Part shown: positions 25,165 to 34,764 of the stretch, in pieces
Position numbering within the stretch: the first letter of the stretch is position 1
Layout of the letters: each line of letters begins with the position of its first letter
Assembly (NCBI GenBank): GCA_028289245.1
Contig: JAQGGT010000004.1
Span: forward strand, 310,001-374,000
Direction of reading: 5' to 3'
Source of the DNA: Candidatus Saccharimonadota bacterium
GTDB taxonomy: Bacteria; Patescibacteriota; Saccharimonadia; Saccharimonadales; UBA4665
DNA: 64,000 nt
The notes under the pieces: generated by a model
What the model saw: the letters and a program-made list of their open reading frames with translations, nothing else
What the model was told of the DNA's origin: nothing
Databases searched by the model: none
Translations under genes and position numbers: made by a program

Positions 25165-26331
25165 ATGAAAATCGCCATCGCCGGCACCGGCTACGTCGGG
25201 CTGTCTAACGCGGTGCTGCTGGCTCAGCACAACACGGTGGTGGCGCTCGACATCATGCCAGACAAAGTAGCCATGATCAATCAGCGGCAGTCGCCGATCG
25301 CCGATGATACAATCGAAGAATATTTGGCCACCAAAAAACTTGATTTAATCGCCACCACCAACGCCGACGTGGCCTATCAAGACGTCGATTTTGTGATCGT
25401 GGCCACACCCACCAACTACGACCCCGAGACCCAGCACTTCGATACTTCCACCGTTCAAGCGGTGATAGCCGACGTTCGAGCTCAAAATCCACGGGCTACA
25501 ATTATTATCAAATCAACCGTCCCCGTCGGCTTTACCGAAGAAATGCGCAAAACATTCAAAACACGGAAAATTATTTTTTCGCCTGAGTTCCTGCGCGAAG
25601 GTAAGGCTCTGCACGACAACCTCTACCCTTCCCGCATTATTGTCGGCAGTGACAGCAAACCTGCCCACCGCTTTGCTGAGCTATTGCAGCAAGCTGCCAT
25701 CAAACGCGACATCGACGTGCTGTTTGTAGACTCGACCGAAGCCGAGGCCATTAAACTATTCGCGAACACCTACCTCGCCATGCGCGTAGCCTATTTTAAC
25801 GAACTCGACACTTACGCTGAAATCCATGGCCTCAGTACCAAACAAATTGTGCATGGAGTCTCATTAGACCCACGCATCGGCGACTACTACAATAACCCGT
25901 CATTCGGCTATGGTGGCTATTGCTTACCCAAAGATACCAAGCAGCTCCAAGCCAATTTCCATGACATTCCTCATAATGTAATTTCGGCCATCGTCGAAGC
26001 CAACACGACGCGCATGAAGCACATTGCCGACATGATCCAGATGCTCAAGCCGAAAGTCGTCGGGATCTACCGCCTAACGATGAAGATGGATTCCGATAAT
26101 TTCCGCCAGTCGTCCATCCAAGGGGTCATTAGCTTTCTACGCGAATACGGTGTGAAAGTAGTAATTTACGAACCAGCCCTGACTGTCGCCAACTTCGAGG
26201 GTATGGCCGTTTATAAAAGTTTGGACGAGTTCAAGGAGCAGGCCGACGTGGTGGTAGCCAACCGTATTACCGAAGAAATTACTGACATCACCCACAAAAT
26301 TTACAGCCGCGATTTATTTAGTCGTGATTAA
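25165..26331 (+). CDS. UDP-glucose/GDP-mannose dehydrogenase family enzyme (short form)
   Basis: A 388-residue nucleotide-sugar dehydrogenase. The NAD-binding [14 protein letters not shown] opens the protein, [11 protein letters not shown] and [14 protein letters not shown] follow, and the catalytic Cys253 sits in [14 protein letters not shown]. Length and sequence style match short UDP-glucose 6-dehydrogenases of the HasB/Ugd kind, which make UDP-glucuronate for capsule or exopolysaccharide. ATG 25165 is chosen because the Rossmann strand starts there. The GT2 synthase at 32 kb could use the product, which is an inference. Confidence 0.9.
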   Translation: MKIAIAGTGYVGLSNAVLLAQHNTVVALDIMPDKVAMINQRQSPIADDTIEEYLATKKLDLIATTNADVAYQDVDFVIVATPTNYDPETQHFDTSTVQAVIADVRAQNPRATIIIKSTVPVGFTEEMRKTFKTRKIIFSPEFLREGKALHDNLYPSRIIVGSDSKPAHRFAELLQQAAIKRDIDVLFVDSTEAEAIKLFANTYLAMRVAYFNELDTYAEIHGLSTKQIVHGVSLDPRIGDYYNNPSFGYGGYCLPKDTKQLQANFHDIPHNVISAIVEANTTRMKHIADMIQMLKPKVVGIYRLTMKMDSDNFRQSSIQGVISFLREYGVKVVIYEPALTVANFEGMAVYKSLDEFKEQADVVVANRITEEITDITHKIYSRDLFSRD

Positions 26332-26389
26332 CCGGGAGCCAAGCACTAGGTATGCATCATTCGAGGAAGAAACAATCTGCTGAGTGGAC

Positions 26390-27925
26390 TTAATCAACAA
26401 TGCCTTCGTGCTTGGCGCGGGCGAAGTCGATGTTCCAGACGTAGTCATTTTTAAGTTTTTGGTGAGCAGTATCGAAGATTCCGGTTTGGGCCTCATACAC
26501 TTTAATTTCCGGTTTAAACGCCGCCGTGCTGATGGCCGACTTAAAGTCGAGGTTCATAGTTTTTAGTTCGGCAATCAGGTGCTCCAGTAAATCGTGCTGG
26601 TCCTCGGCGCCGAGTGACTTACCGGCGTGCAATTCGATGGCAATCATCAAATGCTTATGAGCCTTAGCGTCTTCGTAGCTAATTAGTCGGAAGGCGCTGA
26701 TCAGGCTAGTTAACTGCTTTGTGGCGTTGAGGATTTGTTTAACCTCTTCTGGACCCACGACTGCCCCATTGTAGTCGACCGATAAATCACTGCGGCCGTA
26801 GTGGAATAAGACGCCAAAATCAAGCTCGGCTAGCTCGAGCAAGTCAGTGCGCCCGTGCGCTTTAAGTTTCTTTTTAAGTTTGTAAAAATCTTCGGCGTGG
26901 CCAAGATCGTGAATGTTATAGCGGATGCGCGGGCTCAGATTCTCCAACCGACAAATCGTCACCAGCAACTCGCCCTTCTCGTTGGTTTCAAATAAATAAT
27001 CGTAGGGATTGTACTGGAAGACCATGGGGATGATACCGCGGTTTTCAATCATTAAATCCTGTCGCAACTCGACGTCTTCGGCCAGTGCACGGCGCAGAGC
27101 GATGGTAAACGGATTCTCGTGGGCAATATTTATTTCCAAGTCGGAAGCACCATAGGAACCAATAACTTCTTGGTAATATTCCAGCAGTTGGCTGCGCATT
27201 GATTCACTGATGCCCTCGCCGCCGTAAATGGCGGTAATCCGATATTTGGACCAATCGATTTCCGGGCTGTCGGTGACCAACTTGAGAAACGGTGGGTAGC
27301 CAGTAATGACGTAATCAAAATCCGGGCCCAATTCTTTAAGCGTATCAATGACCTTAATAATATCTGGGCCGGTGGACTTAACACGGGCCACGCCGAGTAG
27401 CGACAACGTTGTGTTGAGTCCGGTGGCCCAGGCACCCATTGAAAAGGTGTTGATCATAATCGGCTGACGGTCCTGGATATACTGCTTAAAGGCTACTTGC
27501 ATAATGCGCTGGGTAAAGCGCCGCTCTTTGCGGCCACGCACCCAGCTGGTCGGGGTACCGCTGCTGCCAGAGGACTCGTCAAACATTACGCCGGTAGCTG
27601 GTAGCCGGCCGTTCCAAAGTTTATCAAGCAACGGATACTGTTTGATATAGCTGGCTTTATCCATTTCTGGGACATCACCGAGGGTGGTTTTGCGCAACCC
27701 TACGTGCGGCCCTCGGTGGGCATGCTGCTCGAGGTGTTGACGGTAAGCCGGCACGCGTTTGGCGGCGCGACGGTACAATCGAACGGCCCGAACCTTACCA
27801 AGCCCCACCCGAAAGTTACCTACCTGCGGCGACAAGAAAAACTTGTGCACCGACGGCCCAACATCTATCGTCCAAATTATTCTATCGAGCAGCGCAACGA
27901 TAGCAATATACAGTTTTTCGAACAT
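26390..27925 (-). CDS. Adenylate-forming enzyme, phenylacetate-CoA ligase/CapK-like
   Basis: A 511-residue ANL-superfamily protein. The phosphate-binding loop is SSGSSGTP (118-125); YGASD at 258-262 and the adenosine-contacting RYNIHDLG (Asp340) follow. The C-terminal lid lies at about 385-510. This set matches phenylacetate-CoA ligase, coenzyme F390 synthetase and CapK-like proteins. It should activate a carboxylate with ATP, for transfer to CoA, an amine or a hydroxyl; the acceptor is unknown. It starts directly after the stop of the nitroreductase gene, so the pair is one transcript. Confidence 0.8.
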   Translation of the reverse strand: MFEKLYIAIVALLDRIIWTIDVGPSVHKFFLSPQVGNFRVGLGKVRAVRLYRRAAKRVPAYRQHLEQHAHRGPHVGLRKTTLGDVPEMDKASYIKQYPLLDKLWNGRLPATGVMFDESSGSSGTPTSWVRGRKERRFTQRIMQVAFKQYIQDRQPIMINTFSMGAWATGLNTTLSLLGVARVKSTGPDIIKVIDTLKELGPDFDYVITGYPPFLKLVTDSPEIDWSKYRITAIYGGEGISESMRSQLLEYYQEVIGSYGASDLEINIAHENPFTIALRRALAEDVELRQDLMIENRGIIPMVFQYNPYDYLFETNEKGELLVTICRLENLSPRIRYNIHDLGHAEDFYKLKKKLKAHGRTDLLELAELDFGVLFHYGRSDLSVDYNGAVVGPEEVKQILNATKQLTSLISAFRLISYEDAKAHKHLMIAIELHAGKSLGAEDQHDLLEHLIAELKTMNLDFKSAISTAAFKPEIKVYEAQTGIFDTAHQKLKNDYVWNIDFARAKHEGIVD

Positions 27926-28954
27926 CTAAGACTCCTCCATTAGTAAGTGTTGGGTGTAGTCTAGGCGCAAGCTCGGTACAGGCGGCGCCGATGTACCAGC
28001 CCGAAAAATGAACACCAGGTAGTTTTCGGCCAACGATTCATCATGCACGCCGGCCAACTCCAGAAAGTCGCGGTGGGCAGCTTGGTTGCTCATAATTGTC
28101 CCGAAGGGGTGTAAATAATAACCCTGTGCCGAGATTTGTGTCCACATATCCATAATCGTCAGCCCGACGTCAAATGACTGGCGTTCCGTCCGGAATGGCG
28201 CCAGCATATAAAAGACGTCACTCGAATCAGTCATGGTCCGCAAGTAGTACTGCTTGAGCAGCCAAGAGATGCCGGGGGCCCGCAGAATCTTGGGATGCGC
28301 CACGATCCACTTCATACTGCGGCCGTTGAGTTCCATGCAGTCATACGATAGACCATCACGCTTGGCTTGCTTTTCGGCCTGGCTGTAGCGCAGCCAGTGG
28401 TCGAGCTCCAAACGCACCGGCTCATCAAACATATCATCGAACACCGCCCGCTGATTGAGCCAAACAGCCTGCTTGGCTTGCGGCGCGCTAAGACGCGTCA
28501 GCTTCATGTGGACTTTGGCGGCTAATTCGACCACGGCCGCCGCCACCTCATCTGTTACTCCCTGGTGGTATTTTTTGCGCGAGGTCTGCCGAAACTGCAG
28601 TGCTTTGTGCAATGCTTCGTCGGCAGTGCCTACATCCCACTGCAACGTAGCCATGGCGAAACGTACCGGTCCCTCACCGCGAAGCTCAGTTACTTTCGGT
28701 AAACTCAGCTCGTAGTCCAGGCTATGCCCGAGTGCTTCGGCGCATAGGGCCAGGTGGCGCATAAACACGCCCATCGATACAAAGCTAAAAATATATGAAA
28801 TCTCGGATAATTGCAGCCCACGACTCCGCTCAAAGTAGACCTCGAACCGGCCTTCGGCCAGCGGCTTGAGCCGGATCGGCTGGCCATTGTGCGGCGACGG
28901 ATAGCGGTTAACTAGCTCGAGATAGGTGTGGAGTGTTTGTTGTTGATTGCTCAT
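27926..28954 (-). CDS. Acg-like nitroreductase-family flavoprotein
   Basis: A 342-residue protein with the FMN-binding nitroreductase signature NRYPSPHNGQPIRL near residue 16 and RQTSRKKY near residue 127, plus ERSRGL and HLALCAEALGHSL. These resemble Acg/putative NAD(P)H nitroreductases. Such proteins reduce nitro compounds or quinones, or oxidise peptide azolines. It is the first gene of a two-gene operon with the adenylate-forming enzyme, with no gap between them. That pairing hints at one pathway, for example activation and redox tailoring of a carboxylate. Confidence 0.7.
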   Translation of the reverse strand: MSNQQQTLHTYLELVNRYPSPHNGQPIRLKPLAEGRFEVYFERSRGLQLSEISYIFSFVSMGVFMRHLALCAEALGHSLDYELSLPKVTELRGEGPVRFAMATLQWDVGTADEALHKALQFRQTSRKKYHQGVTDEVAAAVVELAAKVHMKLTRLSAPQAKQAVWLNQRAVFDDMFDEPVRLELDHWLRYSQAEKQAKRDGLSYDCMELNGRSMKWIVAHPKILRAPGISWLLKQYYLRTMTDSSDVFYMLAPFRTERQSFDVGLTIMDMWTQISAQGYYLHPFGTIMSNQAAHRDFLELAGVHDESLAENYLVFIFRAGTSAPPVPSLRLDYTQHLLMEES

Positions 28955-29018
28955 AGCAGAGGATATGAGGCATTATAGATAGTTTCCCTGCTATCCACAA
29001 CAATGTGCTCTGTGTGGG

Positions 29019-30533
29019 CTACAATTTGACGCTGACGGTAGCACTGGAAACAATGCTCTTACCATCGCTGACGGTCACTTTATAGCTATGCGTCGAGCCA
29101 GGTGTATTGCCAGCGTCCGTATAGCTGAGTGACGGGCGCGACCAGAAAGTCGAGTTGGCGGCCACCGTATACAGCGGCGAAGACGAGCCATCTTTGTAGA
29201 TTTTGTAGGTCAGACTGATATTGTCGTTGTCGAGGCTGGTTCCCCAGCTGATCTCGGCTACCCCAGCTGCGGTTGTAGTAGCAGCCACACCGGTTGGAGC
29301 CGAAGGAACAAAATCTGAGGTAGCGCCGAACCGGGTGATGCCCTCCTGAGCCTTACCGTTGACGGTCGTAAACTCGCCGACCACCCACATGTATTTAGCG
29401 CCGTCGCTGCCAGTGGCGACTACCATATCGCGTGGGCCGAGGCCTTCGCCAAGACCTTCGTTAGTTTGGGGGAACCAAGATAGTAGGTGGGGGTCATTGA
29501 CGCCTTCGGCAAGCAAGTGGTGACGGGCGCCGTCAGGATATTCACCCATTGAGGAGCAGTCATGGGCGTGGGAACCGCTATACAGTACCGAGTTGTAGAC
29601 TACCACCGCCTGCGTAGCACCGAGGCAGGTATCACGCCAGCGCTGAGTATAACTCGACCAATCAATAGCAATCCGGCCATCAAACACGCCACTGCCGGTG
29701 CCTTCGTTACCGGTATAGAAGCCGGTGCTGTCGACAGCAAAATCCTTCACCACCGAGTGTACCGGCACGAAGTAGTTGGGATAGGTCACCACGTTGGCGC
29801 CGCTACCGGTCGCATCGACTACAGCCAGCGCGTGTGAATCGGCGCCGTTGACAGTGTCAAAGTCGCCACCAAGCAGTACCACCGAATTATCAGGCTTCAG
29901 GCCGAGTGCACGTAAGTTTTTACTAAGTACTGGAGCCCAAGGCAAGAGCGCACCAGGCGTCGCCGTACCAACCGCACTGTTAGCGGCTGCGTAATGACGA
30001 GATACCCCATTAACTAGATTAATATCGCCACCATAATACACAGCTGTACTAGTCGATTGAATTGCCCGCACGGTTGCGTTTGGACTCGGGTGCCAATTGG
30101 TGTTAAGCGAACAGCCAGCAATAGTGATGGCCGCAAGGTTGTGGCGGGTTACGCCGTTGACGGCGCTAAAATAGCCACCAACGTAGAGCGTTTTTTGATC
30201 AGGCGAGACGTTAAGTGTCCGCACCGTAGCCGAGGTACCAGTGAACGATAATGCACACGCAGTGGGTGCACCGGTAGCAGCGTTAAAGACGGCAAAGTTA
30301 TTGCGCGTAGTAAGCGTCGAGCCGCCTGGCGGCTTAATGCCCGTGAATGTGCCGCCCACGAATACCAGTCCGCCCGCTTGAGCGACCGACCATGCAATGC
30401 CATTGGTTTGATAGGTTGATAAATTGTTGGCCGTAAAGGCTACCGGCGCCTGGAGGGCACTAGCCGGCGTGACCGGCAGCGCCGCCACTGCCATGAGAAT
30501 TACCAATATTAACACTCGCTTGATGTACTTCAT
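29019..30533 (-). CDS. Secreted beta-propeller-like protein with C-terminal FnIII domain
   Basis: A 504-residue exported protein with a clear signal peptide (about 1-26, ending ASA). At least four blades share a pattern of GG-F-x-x-VNG type: VFVGGTFTGI, LYVGGYFSAVNG, VLLGGDFDTVNG and WVVGEFTTVNG. They are spread over residues 50-400, as in delta-60/Rax2-type propellers. A fibronectin type III domain occupies about 410-504. Such proteins usually bind or display rather than catalyse. The gene has TATACT and GGAG upstream and is flanked by glycan-active genes. Confidence 0.7.
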   Translation of the reverse strand: MKYIKRVLILVILMAVAALPVTPASALQAPVAFTANNLSTYQTNGIAWSVAQAGGLVFVGGTFTGIKPPGGSTLTTRNNFAVFNAATGAPTACALSFTGTSATVRTLNVSPDQKTLYVGGYFSAVNGVTRHNLAAITIAGCSLNTNWHPSPNATVRAIQSTSTAVYYGGDINLVNGVSRHYAAANSAVGTATPGALLPWAPVLSKNLRALGLKPDNSVVLLGGDFDTVNGADSHALAVVDATGSGANVVTYPNYFVPVHSVVKDFAVDSTGFYTGNEGTGSGVFDGRIAIDWSSYTQRWRDTCLGATQAVVVYNSVLYSGSHAHDCSSMGEYPDGARHHLLAEGVNDPHLLSWFPQTNEGLGEGLGPRDMVVATGSDGAKYMWVVGEFTTVNGKAQEGITRFGATSDFVPSAPTGVAATTTAAGVAEISWGTSLDNDNISLTYKIYKDGSSSPLYTVAANSTFWSRPSLSYTDAGNTPGSTHSYKVTVSDGKSIVSSATVSVKL

Positions 30534-30611
30534 AGACGCTCCAATTATTATCTTTAACGTCAGTATACACTTTTGTCAAGGGTTAAACACAAGCGTCTTT
30601 AGGGACAGCTA

Positions 30612-31796
30612 TTACCAGCCAGCGTTTTGGGCGAGTTGGACAATGAACGGCCAGTTGGCCATCCCCGCCGCCGGTCCCGCATTGCAGGTACCGTCCGACT
30701 CCCAAGGTACCTTGACCCACAGTAGGGCGTCATTGAGAGAATCACCGGTAGTGGCGGTCGGCACACTGCCGAGCGCTGCCGAGTAGTTATTGCACCAATC
30801 AGTGGGCGATAGGCCGCTCTTTCCATTGCGCGAAGTATCAATGACGAAGTGTTTGTTGCTCACCAATTTGGAAATGGTATTGCCGTAGGTTTGGTTGCTC
30901 GCGGTCGATACGTAATTGGAAACATTGAGGCTAAAACCGTCGGCAGCGGCCACATTGGCCGCTTTCAAACGGCTAGCCATAATTGCCGTCGACTGCCATT
31001 CCGGATTACCAGCATCGAGATAGACCGAAGTCTTCGCGTTCGCTTTAAGGATAGTAACTGCTTGCGACAACATCGAATAACGAGCCGCTTGGTCCCCGGC
31101 AGACAGGCAGTCTAGGCTTGCCAAGGCGTCGGGCTCAAGCACCACGACCGTCGTATTACCACCAATACCGGCGGCAACTTTCTGAACCCACTGAATGTAG
31201 GCCGCGCTGCTGGTGGCGCCACCAGCCGAGTAACTCCCGCAATCACGTTCCGGGATGTCATATAAGACAAGCACCGGTACGGCATTGGCACCGGCCGCAG
31301 CGCTCACATAGTTGCGGGCAGTGGCGGTAGCATCTGTTTCCCAGCCGCCCATCCATTGGGCAATCGGCGTCGTACCGACGCGTTTAATAAGACTGGCTCC
31401 TGCGACAGCCGGGTTGGCAGCCACATAGCGTAGCGCGTCGTTGGTTGGATCAGTGTAGAAAGGTAATTTTGTCCAGGACGGTAGTAAGGCGGCCGAGACA
31501 ACGCCGGTGGGGCTAGTCGGTATCGGGTTCGATACCTTGGTTGGCGCAGTCGTTGTCGACAATTTGGTGGCAGCCGCCTGTTGGTCACGCTGTTGCTGAG
31601 CAATTGTCGTAGCAATAGCCCGTCGATGGCGTGCCTGTAATGGCCCACTGGCTGTGCCGGTTACAAAACTCGTCAGTACGACGATGGCGGCGCAAGCGGC
31701 CAAGTACTGCAGACGCCGCGTGCGCAATTGGTGGGCGTTTGTAACCAAACCCCTCGTTACTGTATACCGTATGGACTTCGATGTAACGAGTCTCAT
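30612..31796 (-). CDS. GH6 family glycoside hydrolase (cellulase-type), membrane-anchored or secreted
   Basis: A 394-residue protein with an N-terminal hydrophobic anchor (about 27-47), a Thr/Gln-rich linker and a GH6 catalytic domain. Diagnostic blocks: LYDIPERDCGSYSAGG (the RDC Asp is the catalytic acid in GH6), VVVLEPDALA, VYLDAGNPEW, FVIDTSRNGKSG and WVKVPWESDGTC (PWESDG where PGESDG is usual). GH6 enzymes cut beta-1,4-glucan with inversion. ATG 31796 is chosen for its GAGGG ribosome site. Scavenging of external cellulose-like glycan, or trimming of the cell's own polymer, are both possible. Confidence 0.88.
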   Translation of the reverse strand: MRLVTSKSIRYTVTRGLVTNAHQLRTRRLQYLAACAAIVVLTSFVTGTASGPLQARHRRAIATTIAQQQRDQQAAATKLSTTTAPTKVSNPIPTSPTGVVSAALLPSWTKLPFYTDPTNDALRYVAANPAVAGASLIKRVGTTPIAQWMGGWETDATATARNYVSAAAGANAVPVLVLYDIPERDCGSYSAGGATSSAAYIQWVQKVAAGIGGNTTVVVLEPDALASLDCLSAGDQAARYSMLSQAVTILKANAKTSVYLDAGNPEWQSTAIMASRLKAANVAAADGFSLNVSNYVSTASNQTYGNTISKLVSNKHFVIDTSRNGKSGLSPTDWCNNYSAALGSVPTATTGDSLNDALLWVKVPWESDGTCNAGPAAGMANWPFIVQLAQNAGW

Positions 31797-31986
31797 GCTT
31801 CCCTCATTGCTTCCAGTATAGCCATATATATGTTGCTGCGCAATGTTATTGATTTTTGTACAAATTAAAATCACGCCTAAACTGCTCCGTTCACTCTATG
31901 AATGGTAAGCATAAACACAATTGTAGAATATAGTTGACTTATCCGACACTAATATGTATGATATACAAGAAATTTGGTGAGAGTTA

Positions 31987-33132
31987 ATGAGTATACATAG
32001 TAATTATTTCAAACATGCCCCTGCTCCTGAGCGCAAGAATTCTGTATCGCGCAACAGGAAAGTAAAAGTTGCTGTTCTAATCCCGGCCCATAACGAGGCT
32101 GGTTCGATCGCTGCTACTATTGAAGCTCAGCTGGCCCAAAAGCGCGTTGCTGATCAGATTATCGTCATTAGCGATAACAGCACCGACAACACCTATGAAA
32201 TTGCCAAAAGCTACCCCGCTGTCACCGCCCTCAAGACTGAAGGCAATCTCCACAAAAAATCCGGTGCCCTCAACTGGGCCTGGACCAACTACGCCCAAGA
32301 CGCCGACTTAGTTGTCTGCCTCGATGCTGACACCGTCCTGCCTGATAACGCGGTCCGCGATTGGATTGCCGAATTCCGTAAGGACAAAAACCTCGGTGGC
32401 TCATCCTCGAAGTTTACAATGCTTGGTACGCCGATGATTGTTCGCTTGCAACGGGCCGAGTTTGCCAAGTGGACCACCACCGGCCTACGCCGCGGTTGGG
32501 CCAGCGTGCTGGCAGGTACCGGTTGCATGATCCGCAACACCGCGCTCAAAGAACTCGCTGCTCGCGACGACCGCGAAGGTCCCTGGAGCTACAACTCAGT
32601 CGTCGAAGATTTCGAGCTCACCTACCGCCTCCGCGAAATGGGTTACCTGTGCCAGATCTCGCCAACCGTTCGGGCCTACACCGATGCCATGAAGTCTGTT
32701 AAGACCCTCTGGGCGCAGCGCATGAAGTGGCAAGTTGGCACCGTCGAAGACCTCACCATCCTCGGCCTCAACCGCCTGACCGCCATCGACTGGTGGCAGC
32801 AAATTCTTGGCCTGTTCGCCGCTGCCGTCCGCATTATGTGGGTTGTCCTACTGATCATCGCGGCTACGCCGTACGGTAGCATCAGCCACAACATTCTATG
32901 GATTCTGCTGCCCTTCTTGTTCATCATCAGTGACACCGCCCAAGCCTTCTTGATACCACACCGCGATCGCAAGGACATCTTGCTCGCCGCCTCGCTAGTC
33001 CCCCAGGAGATTTTCGCCTGGATGCGAGCCGGATGGTTCCTGACGGCCTGGTATGAGGTTATGGTAAGTAAAGTAACACGCCGCAAGAAAGACCGTTGGT
33101 CTATGCAATATGCGGCAGAAGGGGTTAACTAA
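31987..33132 (+). CDS. Processive-type family 2 glycosyltransferase
   Basis: A 381-residue GT2. The cytoplasmic catalytic domain shows VLIPAHNE, the UDP/metal-binding Asp113-Ala-Asp115 (LDADT), GTGCMIR, the catalytic VVEDFEL (Glu207-Asp208) and QRMKW (244-248), a Lys variant of the QxxRW signature of processive synthases. About three to four membrane helices follow (260-360). It resembles PgaC, hyaluronan and cellulose synthases, so it probably polymerises and exports a beta-linked polysaccharide. The 52-aa membrane gene 3 nt downstream may be a partner subunit. Confidence 0.85.
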   Translation: MSIHSNYFKHAPAPERKNSVSRNRKVKVAVLIPAHNEAGSIAATIEAQLAQKRVADQIIVISDNSTDNTYEIAKSYPAVTALKTEGNLHKKSGALNWAWTNYAQDADLVVCLDADTVLPDNAVRDWIAEFRKDKNLGGSSSKFTMLGTPMIVRLQRAEFAKWTTTGLRRGWASVLAGTGCMIRNTALKELAARDDREGPWSYNSVVEDFELTYRLREMGYLCQISPTVRAYTDAMKSVKTLWAQRMKWQVGTVEDLTILGLNRLTAIDWWQQILGLFAAAVRIMWVVLLIIAATPYGSISHNILWILLPFLFIISDTAQAFLIPHRDRKDILLAASLVPQEIFAWMRAGWFLTAWYEVMVSKVTRRKKDRWSMQYAAEGVN

Positions 33133-33135
33133 CGT

Positions 33136-33294
33136 ATGTACGGACAAAAAACTACCGCCACGACTTTGTCGACCGGTATCGCCGCAGCATCTTGGGTCAT
33201 GTGGAGCGTTACTATCGCTCTCGCCACCGCTGCAGCCTTCCTGCTCGTTCGCGTCTTCATCACGATGCGCAAAAACGCTAGCCAGCGCCCGTAA
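33136..33294 (+). CDS. 52-aa single-pass membrane protein linked to the GT2
   Basis: Fifty-two codons beginning 3 nt after the GT2 stop, with AAGGGG upstream as ribosome site. The peptide has a Thr-rich N-terminus, one hydrophobic helix (about 14-42, WVMWSVTIALATAAAFLLV) and a basic tail ending RKNASQRP. Small membrane subunits accompany some processive synthases (PgaD beside PgaC), so a partner role is plausible but inferred from position only. A terminator follows, closing a two-gene operon. Confidence 0.65.
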   Translation: MYGQKTTATTLSTGIAAASWVMWSVTIALATAAAFLLVRVFITMRKNASQRP

Positions 33295-33332
33295 TCGGCC
33301 AGGCTCCGGCAACTCGTTTGCCGTGATATAAG

Positions 33333-33360
33333 CAGCCCACTCGTTGGGCTGTTTTTATTT
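33333..33360 (+). terminator. Rho-independent terminator after the GT2 operon
   Basis: CAGCCCA and TGGGCTG form a perfect 7-bp stem with a 5-nt loop, followed by TTTTTATTT. It lies 39 nt after the 52-aa gene. Confidence 0.85.
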
Positions 33361-33405
33361 GCCATGTTGTGGCATAGTAAGGTTATAACTTAGCGAGGTA
33401 TTATT

Positions 33406-34176
33406 ATGGCCCGATCTCTAGAGACTTTTACCGACGTTTTGTCTTTTCAACAGGCAATAACCCGCAGCACGCTGGACGAGCAACCCAAAATGTTCCTCGG
33501 CGAGCTCGAGGGCGGCGCCCTGCGCTTTGCCGAAGCGGCCTTCCGGGGGATGAACACCAGCAGCTTGTACGTCCAGCAGCAATACCGTGAGCCTGGTGGC
33601 CGAGGCCCCCACTTTGATGTCTACGACGGGCTGCTCGACCCTGACTGGCCGTACGCCGCCGTGTATAACCTTGCGGGCCGTGCCGCTATCTCGGCCACCA
33701 CGCTCGACTCGGCCATGCATCGAAATTACCGTGCCACCTACCCAGAGCGCACCCAAGATGCCGAGGCAGCCCGCCGCGTCATCGGCGCCATGGCCTTTGC
33801 CGCTCCTGGTGCCCGCATCTTTAATGGCATTCTCCAGCCCGGCACCGGATTTATCCTGCCCCAGCGCCGCGACATTCTACCGATAGTTCACCAAATTGTC
33901 CCACTTGAGCCAGAAGCCCCGGGCGCTATCCTCAAATTTGTGGCTCCCTTCCGGGACGGTGAATGCAAGCAGACCCTCCGCGATGCCGGCTACACCACCC
34001 TCGATGAGTTCGCTACTAACACCTTTGCAGGCGTTCAGGGCCAAGCCGATACCCCTCAGCCGTCAAGCTTTGATTCCACTCGGAAGGCACGCGATCTAGG
34101 CTTACTTGATGGGCGCGGACGTTCACGAATCGCTCGTCCCGTGCCGCCTGCCCGCAGCGGCGGCCTCCTCAATTAG
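33406..34176 (+). CDS. Hypothetical 256-aa protein with HxD-like motif
   Basis: A soluble protein not recognised by family. A Gly-rich loop leads into GPHFDVYDG near residue 66, an H-x-D pair followed by an AAVYNLAGRAAIS strand. Further on GTGFILPQR and DILPIVHQIVPLEP give a strand with a His near residue 161. The order HxD, strand, His is what a cupin/2OG-type iron site would show, but this is only suggestive. The C-terminal 40 residues are basic and Pro-rich. GAGG lies before the ATG; it overlaps the convergent next gene by 4 nt. Confidence 0.6.
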   Translation: MARSLETFTDVLSFQQAITRSTLDEQPKMFLGELEGGALRFAEAAFRGMNTSSLYVQQQYREPGGRGPHFDVYDGLLDPDWPYAAVYNLAGRAAISATTLDSAMHRNYRATYPERTQDAEAARRVIGAMAFAAPGARIFNGILQPGTGFILPQRRDILPIVHQIVPLEPEAPGAILKFVAPFRDGECKQTLRDAGYTTLDEFATNTFAGVQGQADTPQPSSFDSTRKARDLGLLDGRGRSRIARPVPPARSGGLLN

Positions 34177-34550
34177 TCAAACGCTAGATTTCTAGACAGC
34201 GTATGCGCCCAGCCGTTTAGCTTCTTTAGTTCGTTATTGGCGATTAGCTGTTCCTGTTCGCTACTCTCTTGCCGCTTACGTAAGCTATCGAGAATGCTAT
34301 AGATATGGCTAATACTGCGCTCAAGCTTGGCAAAACGCCCCTCTTGCTCATCAAATCGGGCATTAATTGCAAAGCTTTGCACGTCAGTCCGGTCATTTAC
34401 TGCATCGATATGAGTATTCGTGGTCTTTAGGTCTGCCTTAACTGTGGCAAGATCCACTGTAACCGTTGCAAGATCTGATTTTATATCGTCGATGCTGCCG
34501 GTGATGGTATCGAGACGGGTGAGGATAATGGTCATTTCGTCGTGGCTCAT
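34173..34550 (-). CDS. Coiled-coil protein
   Basis: A 125-residue protein made of heptad-like repeats (LDTITGSIDDIKSDLATV, DLATVKADLKTTNTHIDAV) over most of its length, then a basic C-terminal part (LRKRQESSEQEQ). No membrane segment is present. ATG 34550 begins MSHDEMTI; an upstream in-frame ATG adds 13 hydrophobic residues and runs into the promoter region, so it is less likely. It probably acts as an oligomeric scaffold; function unknown. Confidence 0.55.
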   Translation of the reverse strand: MSHDEMTIILTRLDTITGSIDDIKSDLATVTVDLATVKADLKTTNTHIDAVNDRTDVQSFAINARFDEQEGRFAKLERSISHIYSILDSLRKRQESSEQEQLIANNELKKLNGWAHTLSRNLAFD

Positions 34551-34654
34551 AGTATCGACTATTATGATAAGTGCTGGCGCGTTTTGCAAAAGAAAAGCCT
34601 CAAAGATTAACTTATTTAATACTTGCCGCTACAGCCTATCCAGAAGTGTTAAAA

Positions 34655-34683
34655 TTGACTTTTAAGCATAAAAAGAGTATAAT
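34655..34683 (+). promoter_or_regulatory. Strong sigma70 promoter of the alpha-CTD-like gene
   Basis: TTGACT at 34655-34660, a 17-nt spacer and a perfect TATAAT at 34678-34683. The predicted start near 34690 gives a leader of about 75 nt that contains a 6-bp hairpin (TGAGTC/GACTCA, 34728-34743) and a GAAAGGG ribosome site before ATG 34765. Confidence 0.75.
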
Positions 34684-34764
34684 AGTACGGTTGTATCCAT
34701 ATACAATGGACGTTGAAAATTTGGAGATGAGTCGCAGGACTCACCCTACAGAAAGGGACTTCCG

